From: Candidatus Endomicrobium macrotermitis
Lineage (GTDB): Bacteria > Elusimicrobiota > Endomicrobiia > Endomicrobiales > Endomicrobiaceae
Assembly: GCA_031271405.1 (NCBI GenBank)
Contig: JAISVT010000051.1
Coordinates: 1-61,280 of the forward strand
DNA: 61,280 nt
Direction: 5' to 3'
The notes under the pieces are model-generated. The model was not told the DNA's origin, searched no databases, and worked only from the letters and a program-made list of their open reading frames with translations. The translations under genes were made by a program, and so were the position numbers. Of this stretch, positions 16,221 through 24,564 are shown one piece after another (position 1 is the first letter of the stretch; every line of letters starts with the position of its first letter).

Positions 16221-17453
16221 ATGTTACGCTATATCAAAAACGATTTGTATATTGAAAACGTGAAACTTGAAACTGCTGCGGAAAAGTTCGGCACCGCGGC
16301 TTTTATCTATTCCAAAAAACAGCTCACTGACAATTTTTTAGCCTATAAAGAAGCCTTGGGAAACAAAGAAGGCTTGATTTGTTTTGCCTGCAAAACTAAT
16401 TCGAGCGGCCGTATTTTAAAAATTCTTTCAAAACTCGGAGCGGGCGCAGACACTACTTCCGGAGGCGAAATATACAGATGCCTTAAAGCGGGTTTCGAGC
16501 CCTCGAAAATAGTTTACGCGGGCGTCGGCAAAACAAACGAAGAAATAGAATATGCCCTTAAAAATAAAATTTTAATGTTTAACGCCGAGTCTTTTGAAGA
16601 ACTTTACGCAATCGATAAAATAGCCGGCAGGCTGAAAACCAAAGCGAAAATCGCTTTCAGGATTAATCCTAACGTCGATCCCGACACGCATTCTTATATC
16701 GTTACCGGCAAAGAAGGCACAAAATTCGGCATACCTTACGAAGACGCGGTAAAAGCCTATTTGACGGCCAAAAAAATGAAAAATATAGTTTTGGCGGGGA
16801 TACATTCGCATATCGGCTCTCAGATTTTGGATATCGAGCCGTTTGAGATTGCCGCAAAAAAGATTAAAAAAATCGTGGACGAAGTTGAGAAAAACGGCAT
16901 AAAGCTGGAATATATAAACTGCGGCGGCGGGCTTGGCATCGAATACTCTAAATCCGATAAAGCCAAAACGCCGAAGCAGCTTCTTTCTAAAATATTTCCG
17001 GTTTTCGGAAAAGACAAAAAATTTATTTTCGAGCCGGGACGTTCTATTGTCGGAAACGCCGGGCATTTGATCGCAAAAGTTCTTTACAGAAAAAAGTCCG
17101 GAGGGAAAAGTTTTCTTATCACTGACGCCGGAATGAACGATTTGATAAGGCCTACTTTGTACGGCGCGTATCACGATATAATTCCCGTAAAAAAGACTAA
17201 ATCTAAAACGGTTAAAACCGACGTTGTCGGCCCTATTTGCGAAAGCGGAGATTTTATGGGCAAAGACAGGCATCTGCCTGTTTTGCCCCAAGACGGGTAT
17301 TTGCTGATAAAGTGCGCCGGCGCTTACGGGGCGGCAATGTCTTCGGAATATAATTCCAGGACGCTTCTTCCTGAAATTTTAGTCGACGGCTCCAAAGCGG
17401 AACTTATAAGAAAAAGAGCTGCCTACGGGCATTTGCTGCTGAATGAGATTTAA
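16221..17453 (+). CDS. lysA: Diaminopimelate decarboxylase
   Basis: Pyridoxal-phosphate enzyme that decarboxylates meso-diaminopimelate to lysine, the last step of the pathway. The 410-residue product is a fold III (alanine racemase-like) decarboxylase. FACKTNSSG contains the PLP lysine near residue 60, GIHSHIGSQ and CGGGLGIEY bind the cofactor, EPGRSIVG follows, and the C-terminal catalytic CESGDFMGKDR and AGAYGAAMSSEYNSR segments come from the partner-facing barrel. It leads lysA-dapF-dapA, so the local cluster makes both lysine and peptidoglycan DAP. Confidence 0.96.
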   Translation: MLRYIKNDLYIENVKLETAAEKFGTAAFIYSKKQLTDNFLAYKEALGNKEGLICFACKTNSSGRILKILSKLGAGADTTSGGEIYRCLKAGFEPSKIVYAGVGKTNEEIEYALKNKILMFNAESFEELYAIDKIAGRLKTKAKIAFRINPNVDPDTHSYIVTGKEGTKFGIPYEDAVKAYLTAKKMKNIVLAGIHSHIGSQILDIEPFEIAAKKIKKIVDEVEKNGIKLEYINCGGGLGIEYSKSDKAKTPKQLLSKIFPVFGKDKKFIFEPGRSIVGNAGHLIAKVLYRKKSGGKSFLITDAGMNDLIRPTLYGAYHDIIPVKKTKSKTVKTDVVGPICESGDFMGKDRHLPVLPQDGYLLIKCAGAYGAAMSSEYNSRTLLPEILVDGSKAELIRKRAAYGHLLLNEI

Positions 17454-17503
17454 CGGCTTTGCCGTCTGAAAGAATCTTGCGGAAACTATTATACGGAGTT
17501 AAA

Positions 17504-18316
17504 ATGGATGTCAACTTTTCAAAACTTACCGCTGCGGGAAACGACTTTGTCCTTATAGACAACAGAGACAATATAATAGATAAAAAAGACTATCAAAGCC
17601 TTGCGGTAAAACTGTGCGACCGGAAATATTCCGTGGGCGCGGACGGCATTATTTTTCTTGAAAAAAGCGCCGAAAAAGATTTTAAAATGAAATATTTGAA
17701 TTCCGACGGTTCTCACGCTTCAATGTGCGGAAACGGCGGGCGTTCCATAGCGATGTTTGCCTACGAAATAGGAGCGGCAAAAGAAAAAATGATTTTTGAA
17801 ACCGACGCGGGAATAATTAACGCCGAAATTATGCCGGGAAGCAGGGTGAAACTTGATTTATACGATCCCAAAGATTTGAAAAGAGATATTAAACTTGAGG
17901 CCGAAAGTCAAAAGTTTGACGCTGATTTTATAAATACCGGCGTTCCTCACATTGTGATATTTGTTGACGATATAGAGAAAACGGACGTTTTTAAATACGG
18001 CCGGGCTATAAGAAACCATAAAGAATTTTCGCCGTCCGGGACAAACGTGAATTTCGTTCAGGCTGTAAAAGACAATACGCTTTTAGTGCGCACTTACGAA
18101 AGGGGCGTTGAGAACGAAACCCTTGCCTGCGGCACCGGCATTACGGCTTCTGCAATAATTGCGGGGCTTAAAGGGTTGGCCAAGTCTCCGGTTAATGCCG
18201 TTGCAAGAGGCGGAGACAAACTTTCTGTATCGTTTAAAGCGGACGGCGAAAAAATAACGGACGTTATTTTAGAAGGCCCTGCGGTAATAGCGTTTAAGGG
18301 AACCGTAACTATATAG
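17504..18316 (+). CDS. dapF: Diaminopimelate epimerase
   Basis: Converts LL- to meso-diaminopimelate without a cofactor, using two cysteines. From the ATG at 17504 the product is 270 residues. Both catalytic Cys are visible, in the MCGNGGRS segment near residue 73 and in LACGTGITAS near residue 208. The start MDVNFSKLTAAGNDFVLID is the family beginning, with GGAG nine bases upstream; a longer frame to 17459 crosses the intergenic hairpin ACGGCTTTGCCGT and is not used. It lies 50 bases after lysA and is co-directional with dapA. Confidence 0.96.
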   Translation: MDVNFSKLTAAGNDFVLIDNRDNIIDKKDYQSLAVKLCDRKYSVGADGIIFLEKSAEKDFKMKYLNSDGSHASMCGNGGRSIAMFAYEIGAAKEKMIFETDAGIINAEIMPGSRVKLDLYDPKDLKRDIKLEAESQKFDADFINTGVPHIVIFVDDIEKTDVFKYGRAIRNHKEFSPSGTNVNFVQAVKDNTLLVRTYERGVENETLACGTGITASAIIAGLKGLAKSPVNAVARGGDKLSVSFKADGEKITDVILEGPAVIAFKGTVTI

Positions 18317-18406
18317 AGTTAAGAGTTAAAAGAGAAGAGTGAAGATTACGGAAAAGTCAGTCGTATCTTCGCTCTTAACTCTCCAAACTCCGCTCTGTTT
18401 TTAACT
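18316..18406. repeat. Palindromic heptamer-like intergenic repeat
   Basis: A GAGTTAAGAGTTAAAAG left side followed by AGAGTGAAGAT is mirrored by ATCTTCGCTCTTAACTC on the right, giving a long imperfect hairpin between dapF and dapA. The 7-base periodicity (GAGTTAA GAGTTAA) links it to the heptamer repeats near 50925 and 51063. The dapA ribosome binding site follows immediately. Confidence 0.6.
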
Positions 18407-18415
18407 GGGGGAAGC

Positions 18416-19288
18416 ATGTTTCAGGGAGTTTTTACGGCGCTGATTACGCCGTTTAAGAATGACAAAATCGATTTTGACGCTTTGGGCGCTGTAATCGAAA
18501 ACCAGAAAAAGCACGGAGTTGACGGGATAGTGCCGTGCGGAACTACCGGCGAATCGCCTACTTTGTCTTATGAAGAGCACGAAGCGGTTATAGAATTTTG
18601 CGTTAAAAACGCCAAAGGCAAAATGAAAATTCTTGCCGGCACGGGTTCTAATTCTACCGACGAGGCCGTGCATTTTACAAGTTTCGCGAAAAAAATCGGC
18701 TGCGACGGCGCTTTAATGGTTTCCCCGTATTACAACAAGCCCACGCAAAAAGGTTTATACCTGCACTATAAAAAAGTTGCCGACACAGTGGATATTCCCA
18801 TAGTGCTTTATAATATCGCGGGAAGAACTGCCGTAAACATAGAAACCGCGACCATGGCCAGATTGTTCAAAGACTGCAAAAATATCGTAGGCGTGAAAGA
18901 GGCGTCGGGTTCGCTTGACCAGATGAGTTCGGTAAAATCCGCAATACCGGAAATAGAGCTTATTTCAGGAGACGACGTTCTTACTCTTCCTCTGCTTTCC
19001 ATAGGCGGCTGCGGAGTGATTTCTGTTCTTTCCAATATCGTTCCCGGGGAAGTCGTGTCTTTGGTAAGGACTTTTGAAAAAGGAAACTTAAAAGAAGCGG
19101 AAAAAATACATTATAAGCTTTTGCCGCTTGCAAAATCTATGTTTGTAGAGACAAACCCAATACCCGTAAAAACGGCGGCTTCGATGCTCGGGATGTGTTC
19201 GCCGGAGTTAAGGCTTCCGATGTGCGAAATGGACGATACGAATAAATCTAAACTTGAAAAGGCCTTGAAAGATTTCGGGCTTCTTTAA
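18416..19288 (+). CDS. dapA: 4-hydroxy-tetrahydrodipicolinate synthase
   Basis: Condenses pyruvate with aspartate semialdehyde, the first committed step to DAP and lysine. The product is 290 residues, the usual length of this (beta/alpha)8 class I aldolase. GTTGESPTLS forms the pyruvate pocket, the Schiff-base Lys is in GVKEASG (near residue 161), and the Tyr of SPYYNKPTQ (near 133) completes the triad. A GGGGGAAG ribosome binding site precedes the ATG. It sits after dapF, separated by a palindromic repeat that could affect the mRNA. Confidence 0.97.
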   Translation: MFQGVFTALITPFKNDKIDFDALGAVIENQKKHGVDGIVPCGTTGESPTLSYEEHEAVIEFCVKNAKGKMKILAGTGSNSTDEAVHFTSFAKKIGCDGALMVSPYYNKPTQKGLYLHYKKVADTVDIPIVLYNIAGRTAVNIETATMARLFKDCKNIVGVKEASGSLDQMSSVKSAIPEIELISGDDVLTLPLLSIGGCGVISVLSNIVPGEVVSLVRTFEKGNLKEAEKIHYKLLPLAKSMFVETNPIPVKTAASMLGMCSPELRLPMCEMDDTNKSKLEKALKDFGLL

Positions 19289-19309
19289 ATCCGCGTTAAA
19301 GGATCGAAT

Positions 19310-19822
19310 GTGAAGAAACTGTTATTGTCTGCCGCGGTTTTGTTTTTGTTGTCCGCGGACGTTTGCGCGACAAAATTCGTTAAAATAGTGGGAAACCAGG
19401 GCGGAGTCCAGATAAGGACGCCCGAGGGCTATTTGCATTCGTACGGAGCGGGGGAAAAACTTCCGGAGCTTTCATACGGCTCAAGAATAATTGCCGGGAC
19501 AAAACCCGTGTCCGTCAGGTTTTTTAAAAACGCGTTTGTTGTTTTGGAAAGGCATCAGGGGATATTTTTCTCAAAAGACCCTATCGGCGGAACAATAGAA
19601 GTTCACAAGCTTGAAACTAAAAGTAAAAACCAAAGAATAAAAGTCGCGCTGCCGGGCAATATAACCGCGTATTTCGGCGCGGATACGAAGATTACGCTGA
19701 ATGAAAATTTGAAAAATGCATATCTTGGAGTTAAAACCGGTTATGCTACGATCAGAGAATCCGACGGGTCGTCTCACAAGCTTTTAAGCGGCGAAGAATA
19801 CGTGGCAAAAAAGAAATTATAA
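19310..19822 (+). CDS. Exported FecR-like domain protein
   Basis: A 170-residue protein starting at GTG 19310 (AAGGATCG upstream), with a signal peptide ending near residue 20 (FLLSADVCA). The mature region is beta-rich, with strands such as YGAGEKLPELSYGSRIIAGTKPVSVRFF, NAFVVLERHQGIFF and YLGVKTGYATIRESDG, resembling a FecR-type periplasmic domain (threshold-and-asymmetry pattern) without a membrane anti-sigma portion. Function unknown; the FecR assignment rests on fold-like pattern only. Its stop directly abuts the rfbC start. Confidence 0.6.
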   Translation: MKKLLLSAAVLFLLSADVCATKFVKIVGNQGGVQIRTPEGYLHSYGAGEKLPELSYGSRIIAGTKPVSVRFFKNAFVVLERHQGIFFSKDPIGGTIEVHKLETKSKNQRIKVALPGNITAYFGADTKITLNENLKNAYLGVKTGYATIRESDGSSHKLLSGEEYVAKKKL

Positions 19823-20371
19823 ATGGCTTTTAAATTTACAAAATTATCCATTCCCGAAGTCGTTTTGATTGAATCCGAAAAATATGAGGATTCAAGGGGT
19901 TTTTTTGCCGAATTGTATCAGGAAAATAAGTTCAAAGAATTCGGTATAGACAAACCCGTAAAGCAGATAAACCTTTCAAAATCCTCAAAAGGCGTTTTGA
20001 GGGGGCTTCATTATCAGCTTAATCCTTTTGCCCAGGGCAAAATCGTAAGGGTCGTTGCGGGAAGCATTTTCGACGTGGCCGTGGACTTGAGAAAAGGTTC
20101 GCGGTTTTTCGGCAAATGGGCCGGAGTGAATTTGAAATCCGAAAATTTAAGCATGCTTTACATTCCCGAAGGTTTTGCGCACGGATTCGAAGTTCTTTCC
20201 GATACGGCGGAATTCGAATATCTTTGCACCCAAACGTATTCGCCGCAGCATGAAAGAGGGATCAGATACGACGACCCGTCGCTTAACATATCCTGGTCTT
20301 CAAAAACTCCCGTTATTTCGGAAAAAGACCTGAAACATCCGTTTCTTAAAGACGCCGAGATAAATTTTTAA
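19823..20371 (+). CDS. rfbC: dTDP-4-dehydrorhamnose 3,5-epimerase
   Basis: Cupin epimerase of the dTDP-L-rhamnose pathway that supplies O-antigen or other surface glycans. The 182-residue product shows the family core: SRGFFAELYQ near residue 25, LRGLHYQ with the catalytic His near 63, KIVRVVAGSIFDVAVDLR, and IPEGFAHGFEVLS. It starts immediately after the upstream stop and ends two bases before the next gene. A second gene of the same pathway, rfbB, lies at 34708; the intervening steps are not in the window. Confidence 0.95.
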   Translation: MAFKFTKLSIPEVVLIESEKYEDSRGFFAELYQENKFKEFGIDKPVKQINLSKSSKGVLRGLHYQLNPFAQGKIVRVVAGSIFDVAVDLRKGSRFFGKWAGVNLKSENLSMLYIPEGFAHGFEVLSDTAEFEYLCTQTYSPQHERGIRYDDPSLNISWSSKTPVISEKDLKHPFLKDAEINF

Positions 20372-20372
20372 A

Positions 20373-20876
20373 ATGGCTCGCAATATTTCAATCCCTTTAA
20401 TCTGCGCGGTTAGCTATGAAGACGGCGAACGGTTTCATTCGTTTATAAAAGATTTTAAAACCCGCATTGACGTTTTTGAACGTTATGCGGATTTATTATG
20501 CGAAAAGACAGTTTCGGATAAAGGTTTTTTTGAGAGTTTTGATTTTTTTGTTTATATGCCTTCTTTAAGCCCGGATAGAATAAATTATTCTTTAAAACTT
20601 GCCGAATATGTTTCAGAAAAGCTTAATAAACCCCTCCGCTGCGGAGTTTTGGAAAAAATAAAACCCACAAAAGAGATTAAAATGCTTCCGAAAGAAGAAA
20701 GGGCTGAAGAAATAGCAAATTCTTTCCGCGCCAAACTTTCCGGTAATGAAAAAATCTGTATTATTGACGACGTTTGCGCTTCGGGAGCCACGCTGAACGA
20801 GGCTTCAAGAACGCTGAAATCCGCCGGAGCGTCTTTTGTTTGCTCCGCCGTAGCCGCCGTATATCTTATTGCGTAA
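20373..20876 (+). CDS. Phosphoribosyltransferase-like protein
   Basis: A 167-residue protein with the PRTase signature IIDDVCASGATLNEA near residues 129-143: two acidic residues preceded by hydrophobics and followed by a Thr-containing PRPP-binding loop, as in ComF and type I PRTases. The rest is divergent, with no recognisable substrate hood and no Cys cluster of full ComF. It may be a degenerate ComF-type competence protein or a specialised PRTase; the sequence does not settle it. It begins two bases after rfbC. Confidence 0.6.
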   Translation: MARNISIPLICAVSYEDGERFHSFIKDFKTRIDVFERYADLLCEKTVSDKGFFESFDFFVYMPSLSPDRINYSLKLAEYVSEKLNKPLRCGVLEKIKPTKEIKMLPKEERAEEIANSFRAKLSGNEKICIIDDVCASGATLNEASRTLKSAGASFVCSAVAAVYLIA

Positions 20877-20942
20877 CTCTTTTGCCCGGAGCTGCCGCTT
20901 AACTTACAAACATCATAATAATCCTGTCTTTTGCCGTTCCGT

Positions 20943-20972
20943 TTGCCTGAAACCTTTGATTTTTTGTATAAT
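20943..20972 (+). promoter_or_regulatory. Promoter directly upstream of hisD
   Basis: TTGCCT (20943-20948) and a perfect TATAAT (20967-20972) with an 18-base spacer. Only seven bases separate the -10 from the hisD ATG at 20980, so the transcript would start at or next to the start codon. Confidence 0.6.
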
Positions 20973-20979
20973 TTTGCGA

Positions 20980-22155
20980 ATGAACGGAAAACGGCTGGGC
21001 AACTACGTATCTGACATAATTGAAGATATAAAAGAAAACGGCGATAAAGCCGTTTATAAGTATCTCAAAAAATTTGACGGCGTTGATTTATCGGAAAAAG
21101 GGTATAAAGTCTCCCGAAAAACGATAGACGATGCCGCCAAACGCGTTTCTTACGGTTTAAAAGCGGCTATAAAGTCTTCGTATATAAACGTTTTGGAATA
21201 CCACAAATACGAATATTCGCAAATCAAAAAAAATTGGGTAAGAAACAAAAACGGCGTTAAAACCGGGCAGTTTTATTCCGCGGTCGAGTCTGCGGGGATA
21301 TATGTTCCGGGGGGCAGATTTCCTTATCCGTCAACGGTTATAATGGCTGCGGTCCCGGCGAAAGCCGCGGGCGTAAAAAGAATAGTTATGGTTACTCCGC
21401 CCAATAAGATGAGCGCCGAAACTCTTTTTGCCGCCAAACTCTGCGGCATTACGGAAATTTACAGCGTAGGCGGGATTATGGCGGTTGCCGCTCTTGCCTG
21501 CGGCACGAAAACAATTAAAAAAGTAGATATTATAGCAGGCCCCGGAAACGCCTATGTGAATGAAGCCAAGAGGCAGGTTTTCGGACAGGTCGCAATAGAT
21601 TCTCTTGCCGGGCCCAGCGAAGTCGCGATAATAGCCGATAAAGGCGTTCCGGTAAAATACGCGGCTGCCGACATTATGGCGCAGGTCGAACACGACTCTA
21701 TGGCCAAAGCTTATCTGTTTTGCGAAAGCAGAGACAAAATCTCGCAGATAAAAAAAGAATTGCCGAAAGAAGCGTTAAAACAGGTTGAAATCGAGTTTTG
21801 CGCTTTGGATAAAGCGGTTGAAAAAGTAAATAAAATCGCGCCGGAACATTTAGAACTGCTCGTTAAAAATTATTCGAAAATAGTAAAAAATATCAAAAAC
21901 GCGGGCGCTGTGTTTGCCGGATACCAAACTCCTACCGCTGCCGGCGATTATTGGGCCGGCCCGTCTCACGTTTTGCCTACAAACGCTTCCGCAAAATTTT
22001 CAAGCGGTTTGTCGGTTATGACCTTTTTGAAAAGAACGACGTATATCGAGATGAACAAAAAGAACGCGAAGGCTTATAAAGAAATCGCGGATTTTGCCGG
22101 CTCCGAAGGGATGGAATACCACAAAAAATCCGCCGAAATAAGGAATATCCGATGA
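20980..22155 (+). CDS. hisD: Histidinol dehydrogenase
   Basis: Zinc-dependent NAD enzyme that oxidises histidinol to histidine in the last two steps of the pathway. From the ATG at 20980 the product is 391 residues, slightly shorter than the usual ~430, mainly at the N-terminus. Family motifs are intact: VPGGRFPYPST, AGPGNAYVNEAKRQVFG, DSLAGPSEVA, the metal and catalytic Glu-His region APEHLELL, and GDYWAGPSHVLPT. The frame is open 37 codons further upstream, but those residues are Cys/His-rich and non-family. No Shine-Dalgarno precedes this ATG, which fits a leaderless mRNA. Confidence 0.94.
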   Translation: MNGKRLGNYVSDIIEDIKENGDKAVYKYLKKFDGVDLSEKGYKVSRKTIDDAAKRVSYGLKAAIKSSYINVLEYHKYEYSQIKKNWVRNKNGVKTGQFYSAVESAGIYVPGGRFPYPSTVIMAAVPAKAAGVKRIVMVTPPNKMSAETLFAAKLCGITEIYSVGGIMAVAALACGTKTIKKVDIIAGPGNAYVNEAKRQVFGQVAIDSLAGPSEVAIIADKGVPVKYAAADIMAQVEHDSMAKAYLFCESRDKISQIKKELPKEALKQVEIEFCALDKAVEKVNKIAPEHLELLVKNYSKIVKNIKNAGAVFAGYQTPTAAGDYWAGPSHVLPTNASAKFSSGLSVMTFLKRTTYIEMNKKNAKAYKEIADFAGSEGMEYHKKSAEIRNIR

Positions 22156-22361
22156 AAATAGATTTAAGCTGGAAAGAAGTCGGCTATCTTTTGTATCTGA
22201 TAAACGAGTCCGCGTCCAAAAAATCCGGAAGCGGGGCAAATTATCACGAATACAGCGTTGACGATATAGAACTTATGGACAAGCTTGAATCGGCTATGAA
22301 ATTTTTTGAAATTGAAAGATTCGGTCTGGGCAAAGCCGCAAAAAACCAGACGCTTAATTGA
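22152..22361 (+). CDS. Small uncharacterised protein in the his operon
   Basis: A 69-residue, mostly helical, charged protein that overlaps the hisD stop by four bases and ends seven bases before hisB. I do not recognise it. It has no signal peptide or membrane segment; the N-terminal KIDLSWKEVGYLLYLINES and the acidic YSVDDIELMDKLESAMKFF helix are the main features. Translational coupling on both sides suggests it is a genuine gene, and its position between hisD and hisB hints at but does not prove a link to histidine metabolism. Confidence 0.65.
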   Translation: MKIDLSWKEVGYLLYLINESASKKSGSGANYHEYSVDDIELMDKLESAMKFFEIERFGLGKAAKNQTLN

Positions 22362-22368
22362 GAAAATT

Positions 22369-22956
22369 ATGAAACAAAGAACAGCCAAAATCAAAAGAAC
22401 AACAAAAGAGACGGATATTTCGGTAGAATTAAACCTTGACAAATCTTCCAAGCCCGAAATTTCCACGACAATCGGTTTTTTAGACCATATGCTTGAACTT
22501 TTTGCTTCTCACGCGGGCATTGCTTTGAAAGTGAAAGCAAAAGGCGATACGCACATCGACGACCATCATCTGGTTGAAGACGCAGGAATAACGATCGGTC
22601 AGGCCTTAAAGACCGCTCTCGGGGATAAAAAAGGCATAGCGCGCTACGGGCATTTTCTGCTGCCGATGGACGAATCTTTGAGTTATACCGCTTTGGACTT
22701 GTCGGGACGGTTTTATTTGAGTTACGAGGCTTCCATCCTGTTTCAGAAAACCGGTTTTAACTACGATTTGCTGGAAGAGTTTTTTTACGCTCTTGCAAGC
22801 AACGCCGGCATAACTTTGCATATAAAAATGATTAAAGGAAGAAACAACCACCATATAGCCGAATCGATTTTTAAATCTTTCGGACATTCTTTGAGGCAGG
22901 CTATAACGCTTGCCAAAGGCAAAAAAACAATTCCTTCGACAAAAGGCGTTTTATAA
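22369..22956 (+). CDS. hisB: Imidazoleglycerol-phosphate dehydratase
   Basis: Manganese enzyme of histidine synthesis that dehydrates imidazoleglycerol phosphate. The 195-residue product is a monofunctional IGPD without the HisB phosphatase domain. It has the paired His-rich metal motifs GFLDHMLELFASHAG and DTHIDDHHLVEDAGI in the first half, and the duplicated DLSGR ... NNHHIAESIFKSFGHSLR in the second. The ATG at 22369 is chosen because the family start (KIKRTTKETDISVEL) follows; an upstream in-frame ATG at 22306 lies inside the preceding gene. hisA follows after 24 bases, with no hisH between them. Confidence 0.96.
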   Translation: MKQRTAKIKRTTKETDISVELNLDKSSKPEISTTIGFLDHMLELFASHAGIALKVKAKGDTHIDDHHLVEDAGITIGQALKTALGDKKGIARYGHFLLPMDESLSYTALDLSGRFYLSYEASILFQKTGFNYDLLEEFFYALASNAGITLHIKMIKGRNNHHIAESIFKSFGHSLRQAITLAKGKKTIPSTKGVL

Positions 22957-22980
22957 AATCAAAACTCGGGTGAGGCAAAT

Positions 22981-23706
22981 ATGATAGTAATTCCGGCAAT
23001 AGATATAAGGCAGGGAAATTCCGTAAGGCTTAAACAGGGTAAAATAGACGCAGAGACGGTTCATTCGACAGACCCCGTTTTTATCGCAAAACTTTGGAAA
23101 GCAAAAGGCGCGAAGAGGATTCATGTAGTTGACTTGGACGGAGCTTTCAGCGGTTTAAACAGCAATGAAGAAATTATAAAAAAAATATGCGCTTCCGTGG
23201 ATATTCCGGTCGAAGTCGGAGGCGGAATAAGAACTATGGAAAGAATAAAAGAAGTTTTCAGTATCGGCGCGTCTCACGCAATTTTGGGTACAGTCGCGGT
23301 ATATAATCCGGAAATAGTGCGTAAAGCAATCGATAAATACGGCCCCGAAAAAATCATAGTCGCTATCGACGCAAAAGACGGTAAAGTCGCGATCAGCGGC
23401 TGGAAAGACGTTACGCCCGTAGATATGTTCGAACTTGCGGAAAAGTTGAAAGAGTCCGGCGTGAAAGAAATTTTGTATACCGACGTTTCAAGAGACGGTA
23501 TGCTTACCGGGCCGGATTTTGACGGGCTTGAAAAAATCGCCAAAACCGGAATGAAAATAATAGCTTCGGGCGGCGTGAAAACCGTTGACGACATATTAAA
23601 GCTTAAAGAGCTTGAAAAAGACGGCGTTTTTGCCGCGATAGTCGGAGCGGCTTTATATACCGACGATTTCAACCTTGAGGAAGCAATTAAAAGGGCGGAA
23701 GGTTAG
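22981..23706 (+). CDS. hisA: ProFAR isomerase
   Basis: Isomerises ProFAR to PRFAR in the fourth step of histidine synthesis. The product is a 241-residue (beta/alpha)8 barrel. The catalytic Asp in IPAIDIRQG (near residue 8) and in the second half ([13 protein letters not shown], near residue 166) are present, as are both phosphate-binding Gly loops (EVGGGIR, IASGGVK). It lies in the order hisB-hisA-hisF; the glutaminase gene hisH that usually precedes hisA is absent. Confidence 0.96.
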   Translation: MIVIPAIDIRQGNSVRLKQGKIDAETVHSTDPVFIAKLWKAKGAKRIHVVDLDGAFSGLNSNEEIIKKICASVDIPVEVGGGIRTMERIKEVFSIGASHAILGTVAVYNPEIVRKAIDKYGPEKIIVAIDAKDGKVAISGWKDVTPVDMFELAEKLKESGVKEILYTDVSRDGMLTGPDFDGLEKIAKTGMKIIASGGVKTVDDILKLKELEKDGVFAAIVGAALYTDDFNLEEAIKRAEG

Positions 23707-23774
23707 ACGCGTAGAAGCGCGGACATGCGGTAAGGCAAATTCCGCTGCCGCAATCAGTTTATCCGACACGTCAA
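23707..23774. repeat. GC-rich spacer between hisA and hisF
   Basis: Contains ACGCGTAGAAGCGCGGACATGCGG and GCGGTAAGGCAAATTCCGCTGCCGC, an imperfect stem. Fragments resemble the spacers at 53350-53385 (ACGCTTCTACGG) and 57663-57720 (GACGCACGGATGC), suggesting another family of dispersed repeats. hisF's AGAGGTG follows. Confidence 0.35.
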
Positions 23775-23786
23775 AGAGGTGTTTAT

Positions 23787-24539
23787 ATGTCATACGTAAA
23801 AGTTATTCCCTGCCTGGACACGAATAAGGGACGCGTCGTAAAAGGCACAAAATTCGTAAATTTAAGAGATGCGGGCGATCCCGTTGAAATTGCCGAAAGG
23901 TATAACTCCGAAGGCGCGGATGAACTCGTTTTTTTGGATATTACCGCAACAAACGAAGACAGAAACACTACCGTTGAATTGGCAAAAAAGACAGCCGAAA
24001 AAGTGTCAATGCCTTTTACGGTAGGCGGCGGAATAAGAACTTTGGAAGACATACAAAAAATTTTAGACGCGGGAGCCGATAAAGTTTCTTTAAATTCCGC
24101 GGCTGTAAAAAATCCGGAAATAATTAAGCAGGCAAGCGGTAAGTTCGGAAGCGGGAGGATAGTTTCGGCCATAGACGTAAAAAAAATATCCGCCGGAAAA
24201 TGGAGCGTTTTGATAAACGGCGGGCAGACGGACACAGGCGTTGACGCGGTAGAATGGGCTAAAAAAGCCGAGTCGCTCGGCGCCGGCGAAATCCTGCTTA
24301 CAAGCATGGACAGAGACGGCACTAAAGACGGCTATGACAACGAACTTTTAAAAGCGGTTACGGACGCGGTTAAAATTCCGGTTACGGCTTCCGGCGGCGC
24401 GGGGAAACTTGAGCATTTTTACGAAGCCTGCATAAACGGTGCGTCGGCGGTCCTTGCGGCGTCTTTGTTTCACTTCAGGGAAATTACCGTAAAAGAAGTT
24501 AAAGATTATTTGAAGTCGAAAAATATACCGGTAAGGTAA
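23787..24539 (+). CDS. hisF: Imidazole glycerol phosphate synthase, cyclase subunit
   Basis: Cyclase half of IGP synthase; joins PRFAR and ammonia to give IGP and AICAR. The 250-residue barrel has the catalytic Asp pair in [14 protein letters not shown] (Asp11) and [14 protein letters not shown] (near 130), and the phosphate loops VGGGIR and TASGGAG. In most bacteria ammonia comes from the HisH glutaminase through the barrel; no hisH lies in this cluster, so either it is elsewhere or free ammonia is used. Followed by an unrelated SPFH gene and then hisI. Confidence 0.97.
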   Translation: MSYVKVIPCLDTNKGRVVKGTKFVNLRDAGDPVEIAERYNSEGADELVFLDITATNEDRNTTVELAKKTAEKVSMPFTVGGGIRTLEDIQKILDAGADKVSLNSAAVKNPEIIKQASGKFGSGRIVSAIDVKKISAGKWSVLINGGQTDTGVDAVEWAKKAESLGAGEILLTSMDRDGTKDGYDNELLKAVTDAVKIPVTASGGAGKLEHFYEACINGASAVLAASLFHFREITVKEVKDYLKSKNIPVR

Positions 24540-24564
24540 ACGGTTAAACGAAGGGACGGGTACA

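Noticed and set aside
16572-17291. 239-codon minus-strand frame opposite lysA
   Set aside because: Shadow of lysA; Phe/Arg-rich composition and no start signal.
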